A stretch of 64,000 bases of DNA, taken from contig JACJXX010000002.1 of the NCBI GenBank assembly GCA_020636435.1, positions 4,030,001-4,094,000 of the forward strand, given 5' to 3'. This document shows, in pieces, positions 8,159 through 17,058 of the stretch. This stretch comes from Lewinellaceae bacterium. GTDB lineage: Bacteria > Bacteroidota > Bacteroidia > Chitinophagales > Saprospiraceae. Made by a program: the position numbers and the translations under genes. Under the pieces are notes generated by a model, which saw only the letters and a list, made by a program, of their open reading frames with translations, was not told the DNA's origin and did no database searches. Each line of letters starts with the position of its first letter. The stretch's first letter is position 1.

Positions 8159-9697
8159 TCACCCCCCGGCAACCGGCTTCACCAACCCCTTCGTACTTGC
8201 GCCCGGATGATGGGCCGCCGTAAACGCCGGCGCCGCCGCCAGTTGCTCCCGGTGTTTCTCCAGTTGCCGGATGGCCTTCTCCAGGTAAGCGACGGGCGAC
8301 AGTTGTTCCTGCTCTTTGGCGACATCGTAGCCATACAGGTTGCGGGCGTCGGCAACGATGCGGCGCAGGTCGGCGCCGGTCATGCCCTCGGTGCGGCCTG
8401 CCATGTCCTCCAGTTCGTTTTCCGCCAGCGACAGCGGGTTTTCCGCCAGGTAGGTTCGCAGGATTTCGCGCCGGGCGTTTGCATCCGGCAGCTTCATCTC
8501 CAGCCACAGCTCCACTCTTCCGCTGCGGACCAGCGCAGGCGGCAAACTGCCGATGTTCATCGCGGTCAGGATGACCGTCACCAGGGAGTTGCCTTTGGAC
8601 TCCAGGCCGTCGAGCATGGTGAGCAGGTAGCGGTACAGGCCGGTCTCTTCCTCGTTTTCGAAGAGCAGGTCGCAGTCGTCGATAAAGAGAATGCTCGGAG
8701 CATTGGCCAGCGCCTGGGCGAAGATATTCTGAATGGAACCGTAGAAGTTCTGCGTCCCGCTGATTACCGTGCCGTCGATCAGGAAAAACTTGCTGCGCAG
8801 GCGATGCGCCAAGGCTCGTCCAATGGTTGTCTTGCCGGTGCCGGGAGGGCCGTAGAGCAGCACGCCACGCTTGGGGCGCAGGCCCAGTTCTTTGGCCAGG
8901 TCGTCGCGCTCGAAAGGAACGATGATATCCACCTCCATTTGCCGGATCACTTCCCCGACTCCGTGCAGGCTTTCCAGGCTGACTTCTTCCACTTCCTCCC
9001 GGTTGACATTGCTGATCAGCGCATGAGCTTCCAGGAACCGGGTAAAGCTTTCCGTATCAATGGGCGCCTTCACCTCCTCCAGGTAAATACAGGCCATGCG
9101 CATCTGGTGTGCGGTCAGTTTGGGAGCGAAGGTATGGATGCGGCCATAATCGACCGCCTTCATTTTTTCGCCGCCGAGGCGGTGGAAGAGAAATTCGAAA
9201 TCGTCGGGAGTAAAAGCCGGCATGCCGGCAAAAAGGCAATGGTTGTACAGGGGATTGGGAACAACGGCCCTGTCCAGGCCGAGGATAAGTTGTTTGTTGC
9301 CCTTTTCCAGAAGGCGCAGCACCTCATCGAGCGCAATGCCCAGCACATTGGGCCGGGCCGACATGTAGCAACTGGACAATATGGATGAAACAACGTGAAA
9401 GTCATCGAGAATGACCCGGCTGTTGCCTTCGAACGCTTTCAAAAAGGTTCGCAGGATACCTTCCTGCAACTGCTGGGGATGGAGCTGCTCCATTTGTTCG
9501 AATACATCTGCTGGCCGCAGATAATGGGCATCCAGCGTTTCAGCCAGGTTTTGCAGAATGGTGGTCCGGCCGCAACCGCTTTTGCAGGCCAGGCCAAGCA
9601 GCCGGCTTTTGGGCAGGAGGTTGTGAAGGCGGTTGTAAACATTTTGCTGGGACGGGCTGAGTGGGACGGGCAAGGTTCTCCCGTTAGTCTTCTCCAT
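8159..9697 (-). CDS. CDC48-like protein with two AAA domains, first one degenerate
   Basis: 512 residues. The first ATPase domain (about 20-200) keeps only traces of the motifs: CKSGCGRTTILQ for Walker A and RVILDDF for Walker B. The second (about 250-440) is complete: GPPGTGKTT near residue 282, ILFIDDCD near 336, sensor LTAMN, and the arginine-finger segment ALVRSGRVE. The second Asp replaces the usual catalytic Glu of Walker B, which may slow hydrolysis. The C-terminal helical lid contains GMTGADLRRIVADA. Proteins of this type form hexameric unfoldases. No adaptor or protease is encoded next to it, so the client is unknown. It is transcribed leftward and is monocistronic as far as visible. 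Confidence 0.82.
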   Translation of the reverse strand: MEKTNGRTLPVPLSPSQQNVYNRLHNLLPKSRLLGLACKSGCGRTTILQNLAETLDAHYLRPADVFEQMEQLHPQQLQEGILRTFLKAFEGNSRVILDDFHVVSSILSSCYMSARPNVLGIALDEVLRLLEKGNKQLILGLDRAVVPNPLYNHCLFAGMPAFTPDDFEFLFHRLGGEKMKAVDYGRIHTFAPKLTAHQMRMACIYLEEVKAPIDTESFTRFLEAHALISNVNREEVEEVSLESLHGVGEVIRQMEVDIIVPFERDDLAKELGLRPKRGVLLYGPPGTGKTTIGRALAHRLRSKFFLIDGTVISGTQNFYGSIQNIFAQALANAPSILFIDDCDLLFENEEETGLYRYLLTMLDGLESKGNSLVTVILTAMNIGSLPPALVRSGRVELWLEMKLPDANARREILRTYLAENPLSLAENELEDMAGRTEGMTGADLRRIVADARNLYGYDVAKEQEQLSPVAYLEKAIRQLEKHREQLAAAPAFTAAHHPGASTKGLVKPVAGG

Positions 9698-9781
9698 AAT
9701 AATCGGTTTTTGAAATGCAGGTTATCGAAAAAAAGCGAATGGAGAAGAGATTAGTTCCCCGAAGGAAGAATTTAACGTAGG

Positions 9782-9899
9782 GTGACGCCTCCCCCAATAG
9801 CCCCCTTCCAGCAAGAGGTGTCGCCCTCTGCTTTGGAATAAGTCTACCCGGGGAAGCGACACCTCTCTTCCATAGCTTGGCATTATGGGGAGGCGTCAC
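9782..9899. repeat. Nested palindrome F in the AAA-cupin intergenic region
   Basis: GTGACGCCTCCCC (9782-9794) pairs with its exact complement at 9887-9899. Inside, AGAGGTGTCGC (9814-9824) pairs exactly with 9856-9866. The arms resemble each other (GTGACGCCTC and GCGACACCTC), so the unit may have arisen by inverted duplication. It occupies most of the gap between two divergent genes and could be a small mobile element or a structured transcript. Confidence 0.65.
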
Positions 9900-10031
9900 T
9901 TCAGCCCGTCTAACTTTTTGAAACAATATTGAGCGATTGAGAGGAATTATCTTCCCATCTTTGTAGGAATCCTGAGTGAAAGCGCCTATGCGGTATATAG
10001 TTCTATAAAGAAAGCCATTAAAATTCCGATC

Positions 10032-10397
10032 ATGCAACATCTTCACCAAGCCCTCCAGTCCATCGATTTCAAGACGATCAACCCCCTGCCCGGAGAATAC
10101 GTCGGTTTGTACCGGGTGCCCAGCGCAGCGGGCTGTATTGAATTCGTCAAGCTGGAAGCCGGCAGTTACCAGCCCCACATCCACGACACCGTCGACGCCC
10201 ACCTGACCATCCTGGCGGGCAAAGGGCGGATCATCCTGGATGGAACCCCCTACCCTTTCCAGGCCGGCAGCGCCTTTGAAGTGGCCAAAGGCGCCAGCCA
10301 TGGCTTTGAGGTTGAAATTGCCACTATTTTGCTCTCCGTCCAGGATAAGCCCATTTTGGATGCGGAGACGAATGTGGCGGATATCCGGTTGAGCTGA
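10032..10397 (+). CDS. Cupin-domain protein
   Basis: 121 residues forming a single cupin barrel. Metal ligands are expected in HIHDTVDAHLTILAGKG (His, His, then Asp or His) and in the later GASHGFEV. The size is that of the smallest single-domain cupins, which may be metal-dependent enzymes or sugar/small-molecule sensors. No further motif points to a reaction. The gene ends 35 bases before the deaminase gene on the same strand, so the two may form a pair. Confidence 0.75.
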   Translation: MQHLHQALQSIDFKTINPLPGEYVGLYRVPSAAGCIEFVKLEAGSYQPHIHDTVDAHLTILAGKGRIILDGTPYPFQAGSAFEVAKGASHGFEVEIATILLSVQDKPILDAETNVADIRLS

Positions 10398-10432
10398 AGT
10401 ATCTTTGGGGACGGACAAAAAATAACTTCATC

Positions 10433-10870
10433 ATGGACGAATTCTTAAAAGCAGCCCTGAAAGAAGCCAGAAAAGGCTACGAAGAAGGCGGCATCCCCAT
10501 TGGATCCGTCCTTGTACACAACGGAAAAGTAATTGGCCGGGGCCACAACCGGCGGGTGCAGAAAGGCAGCCCCATCCTGCACGGCGAGATGGACGCCCTG
10601 GAAAACGCCGGCCGCCTGCCCGCTTCTGTCTACCGGGAGTGTGTTTTATACACTACCCTTTCCCCTTGCCCCATGTGCACCGGCGCCATCCTGCTCTATG
10701 AGATTCCCAAAGTGGTCGTCGGGGAGAACCGCACGTTTATGGGGGAAGAGGAATTGCTGGCTTCCCGGGGCGTGGAAGTGGTGGTGGCAGACAGCCCGGA
10801 GTGCCATGAGCTGATGGAGAAATTTATCCGGGAGCAGCCGGCGTTGTGGAACGAGGATATCGGGGTTTGA
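10433..10870 (+). CDS. Cytosine deaminase of the yeast FCY1 type
   Basis: 145 residues of the zinc-dependent CDA/dCMP deaminase fold. Zinc ligands and catalytic Glu are in LHGEMDALENAGRLP (HxE) and TLSPCPMCTGAI (PCxxC). The C-terminal stretch with RGVEVVVAD and the ending WNEDIGV closely recalls yeast cytosine deaminase, which ends near W-EDIG. This is the small zinc enzyme, not the unrelated CodA amidohydrolase. It should convert cytosine to uracil for pyrimidine salvage. tRNA adenosine deaminase (TadA) is the alternative, but the C-terminal similarity favours the free-base enzyme. Confidence 0.8.
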   Translation: MDEFLKAALKEARKGYEEGGIPIGSVLVHNGKVIGRGHNRRVQKGSPILHGEMDALENAGRLPASVYRECVLYTTLSPCPMCTGAILLYEIPKVVVGENRTFMGEEELLASRGVEVVVADSPECHELMEKFIREQPALWNEDIGV

Positions 10871-11014
10871 AAAACCTAAGTTTTTGAATGAAAAAAAATT
10901 AGCTTTATGAATCGGTAAGCTGCCCTTGATCAGGAATTAGGTTTGCCTGAAACCTGGAACCCATTCTTTATCCAACTGACGTAAAGAGACTAATTTCACC
11001 AATCTCAATTTCCC

Positions 11015-11806
11015 ATGATAGAAGAACTCAATAAAATAGCCCTGGGTTTTAAAGTACAATTATTGAATTTCCTTCCCAAGATCATCATTGCCCTGGTCGT
11101 ACTGGGTTTTGGATACCTCCTGGCGCGCATTGTAAAATACCTGGCCATCAGGTTGGTCAACTATACCAGCCGGTTGATCAGCCGGCGGTTTAAAACCGTG
11201 AACCTGACGCAGGCCGCCGTTTTCCTGGGGACTGCATTTTTCTGGTTGATCCTCCTGTCTACTATTATCCTGATAACCGATATACTGGGCCTTTCCGTCA
11301 TCACCACCGGCATGGAGAGCATCCTCAGCTACACGCCTAATATACTGGCGGCCATACTGATCCTTTTTGCTGCTAATATAATGGGCAAGCTCTTGTCGGA
11401 GCTGATCTCATCGGTCAGCCTGCGAGCTGGCTTTCCGCACGGCAACGCTTTGGGCAGAGTCGCGCAGTCGTTGATCTTATTCATCGCCATCATTATTGTG
11501 ATCGATCAGATTGGCATCGAGGTGACCTTCCTCATCAACCTGATCAGTATTATTCTGGCTGCTGTATTATTTGGAGGGGCGCTGGCTTTCGGCCTGGGCG
11601 CCAGGACTTCCGTCAGCAACATTTTGGCGGCTTTTTATGTAAGGAAGCTTTACCGGGAAGGGGACCATGTGAAAATCGGCGAAATAGAGGGCAGGATTAC
11701 GAAAATTGATGCAACGGTGGTTCTGTTGGATACCGAAACAGGGCAGTTTGTAATACCGGCAAAAGAGTTCAATGAAACCAAGTCGTTGCTGGTAAAAAAG
11801 AAATAA
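11015..11806 (+). CDS. MscS-like small-conductance mechanosensitive channel protein
   Basis: 263 residues with at least four membrane segments (around 18-45, 68-90, 108-125, 148-190) and the TM_helix/MscS organisation. The pore-lining helix is rich in Ala and Gly (AAVLFGGALAFGLGARTSVSN), followed by a short beta domain (YREGDHVKIGEIEGRITKID). The large C-terminal cage of E. coli MscS is absent. It probably acts as an inner-membrane ion or osmolyte release valve. It lies 3 bases upstream of the soluble MgtE-like gene and 830 bases upstream of mgtE, so these three form a likely operon. Confidence 0.82.
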   Translation: MIEELNKIALGFKVQLLNFLPKIIIALVVLGFGYLLARIVKYLAIRLVNYTSRLISRRFKTVNLTQAAVFLGTAFFWLILLSTIILITDILGLSVITTGMESILSYTPNILAAILILFAANIMGKLLSELISSVSLRAGFPHGNALGRVAQSLILFIAIIIVIDQIGIEVTFLINLISIILAAVLFGGALAFGLGARTSVSNILAAFYVRKLYREGDHVKIGEIEGRITKIDATVVLLDTETGQFVIPAKEFNETKSLLVKKK

Positions 11807-11809
11807 TCA

Positions 11810-12622
11810 ATGGATACAGACCTCATATTGCTGGAGCGGTTTATCGAAGAGCACCCCAGGCAGGCAGCCCAGGCTATTGAAGCCTTGGAAGATGCCGAGG
11901 TATCCGCCTTTATAGAAGAAATCCCGGTTGAACTCGCCGCCAGGTTGATCAGCCTGATGAATATCTATAAGGTGGCAAAGTGCCTGAAACTGGTAAAAAT
12001 GAACCTCGCACTGGAAATATTGGAAAGAAGCGACAGCCAAAAAACAGAATTGCTGCTGAGGCAGGCAAATGAGGATTTTCGCAATGAGTTGCTGGATCGC
12101 CTCCCCTCAAAACTTTCTGCCGCAATGCGCCAAAAACTCGAATATCCAGCCTACTCTATCGGAGCGCTCATGGTTCCTTTAGGATTTCTGCTGCGAAAAG
12201 ATATGATTGTCAAAGACGCCATAAAAGTATTGAAAAAAGAAAAGGAGGGGATATTGTCAAACGTCTGTGTAGTCGATGAAGACGGCGCCCTGGCAGGAAT
12301 GGCCAGCATTCACAGCCTGCTACTGGCCAACGGAACCGATCAAATTTCTGCCGTCATGAAAACAGAAACGCCAACATTCCTTGCCAATATGCCCGTTGAA
12401 TCCGTAAAAAACCACCCGGCATGGCATGAAAATCGAATCATTCCCGTGACGGATAGCTCCGGAAAGCTGGTTGGAAACCTAACTTTTGAAGCGGCTCAGC
12501 GAAACAACATGGAAACAGGCCGGGAGCAGGCTAAATCTGTCATGGAAACCGGCAGCGCCCTTGGCGAGTTGTACCTCATCGGCCTGACGGCCTTCCTGCA
12601 AAGCGTAAGCAAAGGAGATTAA
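11810..12622 (+). CDS. Soluble MgtE-like protein: MgtE N domain plus CBS pair, no membrane part
   Basis: 270 residues. Residues about 1-120 resemble the superhelical MgtE_N domain (LLERFIEEHPRQAAQAIEAL, LLDRLPSKLSAAMRQKLEYP). Residues about 120-225 resemble a pair of CBS motifs (MVPLGFLLRKDMIVKDAIKV, SNVCVVDEDGALAGMASIHS, IIPVTDSSGKLVGNLTFEAA). The membrane half of MgtE is missing. It sits between the MscS-like gene and full-length mgtE with spacings of 3 and 14 bases. It could be a magnesium- or nucleotide-sensing regulatory subunit of the adjacent transporter; that role is inference. Confidence 0.75.
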   Translation: MDTDLILLERFIEEHPRQAAQAIEALEDAEVSAFIEEIPVELAARLISLMNIYKVAKCLKLVKMNLALEILERSDSQKTELLLRQANEDFRNELLDRLPSKLSAAMRQKLEYPAYSIGALMVPLGFLLRKDMIVKDAIKVLKKEKEGILSNVCVVDEDGALAGMASIHSLLLANGTDQISAVMKTETPTFLANMPVESVKNHPAWHENRIIPVTDSSGKLVGNLTFEAAQRNNMETGREQAKSVMETGSALGELYLIGLTAFLQSVSKGD

Positions 12623-12636
12623 AACCCGGGAACAAT

Positions 12637-13950
12637 ATGGAAAACAATGGATTAAAAGCAAAACAAAGCCTGATCAAAGGGTATTTTCAGCAATTTCCAA
12701 CGGAAGCGGCTTTAGTTCTGGATACTTTCCCGGCAGATAAAATCCTGGATTACCTGAGCAGCGTTCCGGCCGGCACCGCCAAAGAGGTTTTTTCCCGGTT
12801 GAATCCGGACGTCGCTTCCGAGGTCATGGAGGAGATGGAAGACCAATTGTTCATTCAATTGTTTTCGAATATAGATACCCATCTCGGGGCGCGGTTGCTT
12901 TCGCGGCTGGACAAAAAAGAAATTCAACAAAAACTGGCCTTGCTGCCTGGCTTGCTTTCCAGAGAAATGCAGGAGTTTCTGTCCTACCAGCCCGACTCGG
13001 CGGGATACCTCATGGAAACCACCGTGACCACTTTCAATGTCGAAAATACCGTTCAGGATGTTTTAGAAAGGATTAGGAAGCTCAGGGACCGAAGAATAAC
13101 GACCGTATTTGTTATCAACGAGTCCGGGAACCTGTTGGGAAAAGTAACCCTGCAATTGATCGCCATCTCTCAGCCGGAGGAAAAATTGAGCATGCTCATG
13201 CAGGCTGCTCCGGCAGTGAATGCCATGTCGTCCCAGGAGGAAGTTTTAGAAATTATGGAAAAAGAGAAAATGTTCCAGGTTCCCGTTACCGATATCAACA
13301 ACCATCTCCTGGGAGTGATCAGAAATGATGCCCTGATCGATGCGACAAAACGGGAAGTGACCGAAGACCTGCAGGCCATGTTTGGCGCCGGCAGGGAAGA
13401 ACGGGCTTTGTCAAAAGTCTCATTCGCGGTAAGGAAGCGGCTCCCCTGGCTGCAGATCAATCTCGCCACGGCGTTTTTGGCTTCTATGGTCGTTGGCTTA
13501 TTTGAAGACACCATTGCGAAAATCACCATACTGGCCGTCTTTTTGCCCGTCGTTGCCGGGCAGTCGGGCAATACCGGTTCGCAGGCCCTGGCCGTCACCA
13601 TGCGCGGGCTTGCGCTGAGGGAAATCAGGATTTCTCAATGGTTCAAAGTGGCCAAAAAGGAAATCATGGTGGGGTTCATCAATGGCCTGGCCGTGTCTTT
13701 TACCACCGGCATCATCGTCTACTTTTGGGCATCCTCGTTTGGAATCGCCCTGGTGATTGCCATCTCTATGGTCTTATCCATGATGATCGCCGGCTTTTCG
13801 GGAGCGGGCATCCCCATGGCGCTGAAAGCGCTGGGGCAAGATCCGGCCACTTCTTCTTCCATCATATTGACCACGGTGACGGATATATGTGGGTTCCTTA
13901 GTTTTTTGGGGCTGGCTACTGCTTTGGCGACGGTGTTGGGGATTACCTGA
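12637..13950 (+). CDS. mgtE: Magnesium transporter MgtE
   Basis: 437 residues with the full MgtE layout: N domain (about 1-120, with LLPGLLSREMQEFLSYQPDS just before the CBS part), two CBS motifs (about 120-245), a connecting helix, and a C-terminal five-helix membrane domain. The pore signature VVAGQSGNTGSQALAVTMRG is near residue 305, and the late GAGIPMALKALGQDPATSSS contains the conserved Pro and Asp of the ion path. It imports magnesium gated by cytosolic Mg bound between the CBS and N domains. It is the third gene of the run with the MscS-like and soluble MgtE-like genes. Confidence 0.95.
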   Translation: MENNGLKAKQSLIKGYFQQFPTEAALVLDTFPADKILDYLSSVPAGTAKEVFSRLNPDVASEVMEEMEDQLFIQLFSNIDTHLGARLLSRLDKKEIQQKLALLPGLLSREMQEFLSYQPDSAGYLMETTVTTFNVENTVQDVLERIRKLRDRRITTVFVINESGNLLGKVTLQLIAISQPEEKLSMLMQAAPAVNAMSSQEEVLEIMEKEKMFQVPVTDINNHLLGVIRNDALIDATKREVTEDLQAMFGAGREERALSKVSFAVRKRLPWLQINLATAFLASMVVGLFEDTIAKITILAVFLPVVAGQSGNTGSQALAVTMRGLALREIRISQWFKVAKKEIMVGFINGLAVSFTTGIIVYFWASSFGIALVIAISMVLSMMIAGFSGAGIPMALKALGQDPATSSSIILTTVTDICGFLSFLGLATALATVLGIT

Positions 13951-14075
13951 GGTTGGGGGAGATACAACAGAAATGGCATTGAGGCTACTCAAAAAATCTA
14001 TTTTTCTGGTACTAAAAGACAAGATAAATGTATTATGTTATTGTTTTAAAAATTCACTCTTTGCTATAATCCGTT

Positions 14076-14083
14076 TACTTTTG
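14076..14083 (+). promoter_or_regulatory. Candidate -7 box before the DUF4240-like gene
   Basis: TACTTTTG matches TAnnTTTG exactly and lies 16 bases before the start codon in an AT-rich gap. A properly spaced -33 box is not evident, so this is only a candidate. Confidence 0.35.
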
Positions 14084-14099
14084 TAAAAAGCCTAAATCA

Positions 14100-14678
14100 A
14101 TGTCTATCCGCCATTTGAAATTGAAAGATTTGGATGAAAAATTCATCCGGGAATTGCAAAGCGAACACTATGATGAGGACACCGAAGTCGTCATCCATGT
14201 TCATCCCCGGCCGGTTGGAGAAATTCTTTCCGAAGAAACCTTTTGGCAAATTATCGACTTGCTGGATTGGGATCAGGAAGGTGATGACGAGGCAGTTGTT
14301 GAACCAGTAACCGCTCATCTTGCCAAACTGCCAGTTGCTTTAATTTACCAGTTCCTGGACAAACTTTCCGAAAAACTCTATCAGCTTGACACTCGCGCAC
14401 ATGCTGAAAATAGCGGTGATAATGCTTACCGCCCCAACGCACATTTTTCTGTCGACCTTTTTCTGTATGACCGTTGTTGTGTCGTCGCCAATGGCCGCCA
14501 ATTTTTTGAAGAGGTACTGGCTGACCCCACCTTAATGCCAGAAGATTTGTCTTTTGAACCGCTCTTGTATGTAGCTTCCGATGCCTACGAGCGAAAAACG
14601 GGTAAACCCATGGAGAATTATCTTCCAACCTACAATTACGAAACTTTTAGTAATCTGGAAGGTTGGGAAGAAGTATAA
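14100..14678 (+). CDS. DUF4240-like protein, possible immunity partner
   Basis: 192 residues, acidic, no signal peptide. The segment TFWQIIDLLDW, the central LALIYQFLDKLSEKLYQLDT-like helix region and GRQFFEEVLADPTLMPEDLS resemble the DUF4240 family, whose members often start with an FWxLID motif. Such acidic cytosolic proteins are frequent neighbours of secreted nuclease toxins. The next gene, 16 bases downstream, resembles a polymorphic-toxin C-terminal nuclease domain, so an immunity role is plausible but inferred. Confidence 0.5.
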   Translation: MSIRHLKLKDLDEKFIRELQSEHYDEDTEVVIHVHPRPVGEILSEETFWQIIDLLDWDQEGDDEAVVEPVTAHLAKLPVALIYQFLDKLSEKLYQLDTRAHAENSGDNAYRPNAHFSVDLFLYDRCCVVANGRQFFEEVLADPTLMPEDLSFEPLLYVASDAYERKTGKPMENYLPTYNYETFSNLEGWEEV

Positions 14679-14694
14679 AAGGAATAAATATGCT

Positions 14695-15018
14695 ATGAAA
14701 AGGCACGGAAACTCTAAAAAGAATCACAAGCCACATCACCTTTATGAAATCCGTGATAAAAAAGACGATGATATTTTTAAATATGGTATTAGCGATAATC
14801 CAATCGGAAAAGACGGGCTCTCCAAGCGTATCCGGGCTCAAACATCTTTTCTCAATCTTGCCGTTGGCTGGGTAAGGTATTTTGCTAAAATATTAATCCG
14901 TAACATTCCGGGCAGAGAAAGAGCCCAAAAAATCGAAGATGAATTTATTGACGGCTATCGGGAAAAACATGGCAAGAAACCGAGAGGGAATATTAAAGGG
15001 GGAAAAATCGATAAATAG
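14695..15018 (+). CDS. Small URI/GIY-YIG-like nuclease domain, resembling a toxin tip without its delivery module
   Basis: 107 residues, very basic. The order HHLYEIRDKKDDDIFKYGIS, then Arg and Gln in SKRIRAQTSFLN, then GRERAQKIEDEFIDGYREKH and KKPRGN resembles C-terminal nuclease domains of polymorphic toxins with a URI (GIY-YIG-like) fold. The usual long N-terminal delivery region is absent. I chose ATG 14695 because AGGA lies upstream and the domain starts right after; an in-frame ATG at 14581 would add 38 residues overlapping the previous gene. It could be an intracellular toxin, an orphan cassette or a house-keeping nuclease. Confidence 0.5.
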   Translation: MKRHGNSKKNHKPHHLYEIRDKKDDDIFKYGISDNPIGKDGLSKRIRAQTSFLNLAVGWVRYFAKILIRNIPGRERAQKIEDEFIDGYREKHGKKPRGNIKGGKIDK

Positions 15019-15172
15019 TTGAATACTCTACCGGCTTTCAATTGGCAATCCAGTCCGACTATATAGGGGATCAGTACAGTGCAGATGGAGAAAAGCTAAA
15101 CAACAGGCTATTGAAAGTTACCTACTCTACTTACCATAAACAAGAATATTTACAATAAGAATTAAGTGCCGG

Positions 15173-15823
15173 CTAAATTTTGTCCTCGCCCTTCCCAGCC
15201 ACCATCATAAAATAGTCAAAGATTAAGCCTTCCTTAAGCCGCACCGCCCGCTCCACGCTCAACCCTCTTCCCGCCAGCATGCCCTGATACTCCTCCAAAC
15301 TATACTGGTGCGGGTGCAACACATCCCCCGGCAGCCATTGAAGCACCTTTTTCAGAAAAGCATACTTGTGGACATCCACAGACAGCAGCAGCTGGCCGCC
15401 CGGCTTCAGGGCGCCGGCCAAAACGTCCAGAGCCATTGGCAGGTCGGCGACATGGTTGATGGCATTCAAACAAAAGATGACATCGTAAGGTGCCGCCGGG
15501 CGGAATGCTTCCAGCGGCTGCGCGAAAAACTGCACATAGGGGTAAGAAGAGGGCTCGAAATGAGGCAAACTGGCCCGGTAGGCTTCTAATAAAGGGTCGA
15601 CAGCGTGCACCTCCTGCTCTTCCAAAATCAGAAAGATGCCCGCCGGGCCGCAGCCGGCATCGAGCACACGGGCGCCGGGCGCAGGCTCAAAACGGGCAGA
15701 CCGCAATACACGATGCCAATATTCGGCCTTCTGCCGGAGGTAATCTTCCGGGCTTTTCCTCCGAAGATAAGCCCGCCACCAGCGGATTTCCGCCTCCTGC
15801 GCCAACTTCCAGCGTAGATTCAT
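15173..15823 (-). CDS. Class I SAM-dependent methyltransferase
   Basis: 216 residues from ATG 15823 (start MNLRWKLAQEAEIRWW); an upstream in-frame ATG at 15931 would add 36 residues without recognisable motif. SAM-binding motif I is RVLDAGCGPAGIFL, the acidic loop is EVHAVDPLLEAY, motif II is YDVIFCLNAINHVAD, and motif III is LKPGGQLLLSVDVHKY. This is the UbiE/Methyltransf_11 type. The substrate cannot be inferred; neither neighbour is linked to a pathway. Confidence 0.8.
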   Translation of the reverse strand: MNLRWKLAQEAEIRWWRAYLRRKSPEDYLRQKAEYWHRVLRSARFEPAPGARVLDAGCGPAGIFLILEEQEVHAVDPLLEAYRASLPHFEPSSYPYVQFFAQPLEAFRPAAPYDVIFCLNAINHVADLPMALDVLAGALKPGGQLLLSVDVHKYAFLKKVLQWLPGDVLHPHQYSLEEYQGMLAGRGLSVERAVRLKEGLIFDYFMMVAGKGEDKI

Positions 15824-15994
15824 GCTCGTTTTTTTGTTCGCGCTAAAGGTAATGGGTATTTTTGGAGATTGATTGGGAAAAGTTGTTCCGGCCGTGTAAC
15901 TATTGAGGGGAGCTGGGTGTTTTCGTGGCAATAAATGCGGGCAGAAGGGAACCCCGCCTAAATAATTGCCAAAAATTACTTTAACTAATAAGCC

Positions 15995-17038
15995 ATGCTA
16001 TTTGCCGTCGGCACGAAAGTTCGGTTTTTGCACTCCCGGGATGAAGGCGTTGTCACCGGCCTGCTCGACAACGACATGGTCAACGTTTTGCTCGATGACG
16101 GCAACTTTGAGATTCCCGCCTTTATCGACGACCTGGTGCGGGCGGAAGAATTTCAGGACGCTCACCCCTCCGTCAAGGCCAAGATCGTTCCCGGAAAACA
16201 GAAAAACAAGGAGGAGCGGCCAGACCGCCCCCCGGTGGAAACGCAGTACACCATTCTCAAAAGCTTTGGCATACAACTCGCTTTCGACCCGGTAGCCGAT
16301 GCCTACGGCCACACCGAAAAATACAGGATCATCCTCATCAATGATACCCGGGACAATGCCATCATCGGAATGGAATTGTACCTCGGCGGCCGGGTAAGCC
16401 TGCGCTACAATGGAAAACTGGATCAGGTTTCCACCCAGAAAGTAGGAGAGCTGCTCTTCGACCAGCTCAACGACAGCCCATTATTTGAAGTCGACTGCTG
16501 GCGCATCACCACGCAAGGCACCGGCAGCAAGATGCATAAAACGCTCCGCTTGAAACCCAAGCATTTTTTCAACAAGGTGAAAACCGCCCCCCTGCTCAAC
16601 AAAAGGGTCCACCTTTTCCGGCTGTTCGAGAGCCTTAAAAGCAAAATTGAACCCAAAGAGGAAGGCCTCGACGCCTATACCCGCCGCAATCTCCGCCCGG
16701 CATCACAGTGGCTGGACATCCGCGAACGCATGCCCCACGAAGTGGTCGAACTGGCGGAGTTCATCCCCGAACTCGACCTGCACATCGAAAGGCTCGTCTC
16801 TAACTCTAAAAAGCTGAGCAAAGGGGAAATCCTGGCTATCCAGCTCTCCCATTTCGAATCTTATATCCAAAAGGCCATCCGCCTGGGCGTAGAGCGGGTC
16901 TTTATCATCCACGGCGTAGGCAAAGGCCGCCTGCGGGACGCCATCGCCAGCCAATTGCTGCAAATGCCGGAAGTGAGCACCTTCCGCAATGAGTTCCACC
17001 CCCGCTATGGGTATGGGGCTACGGAGGTGGTGTTTTGA
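15995..17038 (+). CDS. DUF2027 and Smr domain protein
   Basis: 347 residues. The N-terminal part (about 1-80) starts MLFAVGTKVRFLHSRDEGVV, the small barrel typical of Bacteroidota DUF2027 proteins. The middle is a beta-rich region, and the C-terminus (about 265-347) is a Smr domain with ELDLHIERL, HFESYIQKAIRLGVERVFII and HGVGKGRLRDAI. Smr domains, also found at the end of MutS2, bind or nick nucleic acids, and recent work links them to RNA cleavage on stalled ribosomes. The ATG at 15995 gives the standard N-terminus. The gene converges on the giant adhesin gene. Confidence 0.85.
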   Translation: MLFAVGTKVRFLHSRDEGVVTGLLDNDMVNVLLDDGNFEIPAFIDDLVRAEEFQDAHPSVKAKIVPGKQKNKEERPDRPPVETQYTILKSFGIQLAFDPVADAYGHTEKYRIILINDTRDNAIIGMELYLGGRVSLRYNGKLDQVSTQKVGELLFDQLNDSPLFEVDCWRITTQGTGSKMHKTLRLKPKHFFNKVKTAPLLNKRVHLFRLFESLKSKIEPKEEGLDAYTRRNLRPASQWLDIRERMPHEVVELAEFIPELDLHIERLVSNSKKLSKGEILAIQLSHFESYIQKAIRLGVERVFIIHGVGKGRLRDAIASQLLQMPEVSTFRNEFHPRYGYGATEVVF

Positions 17039-17058
17039 GCCGGGACTTTTACACATTC

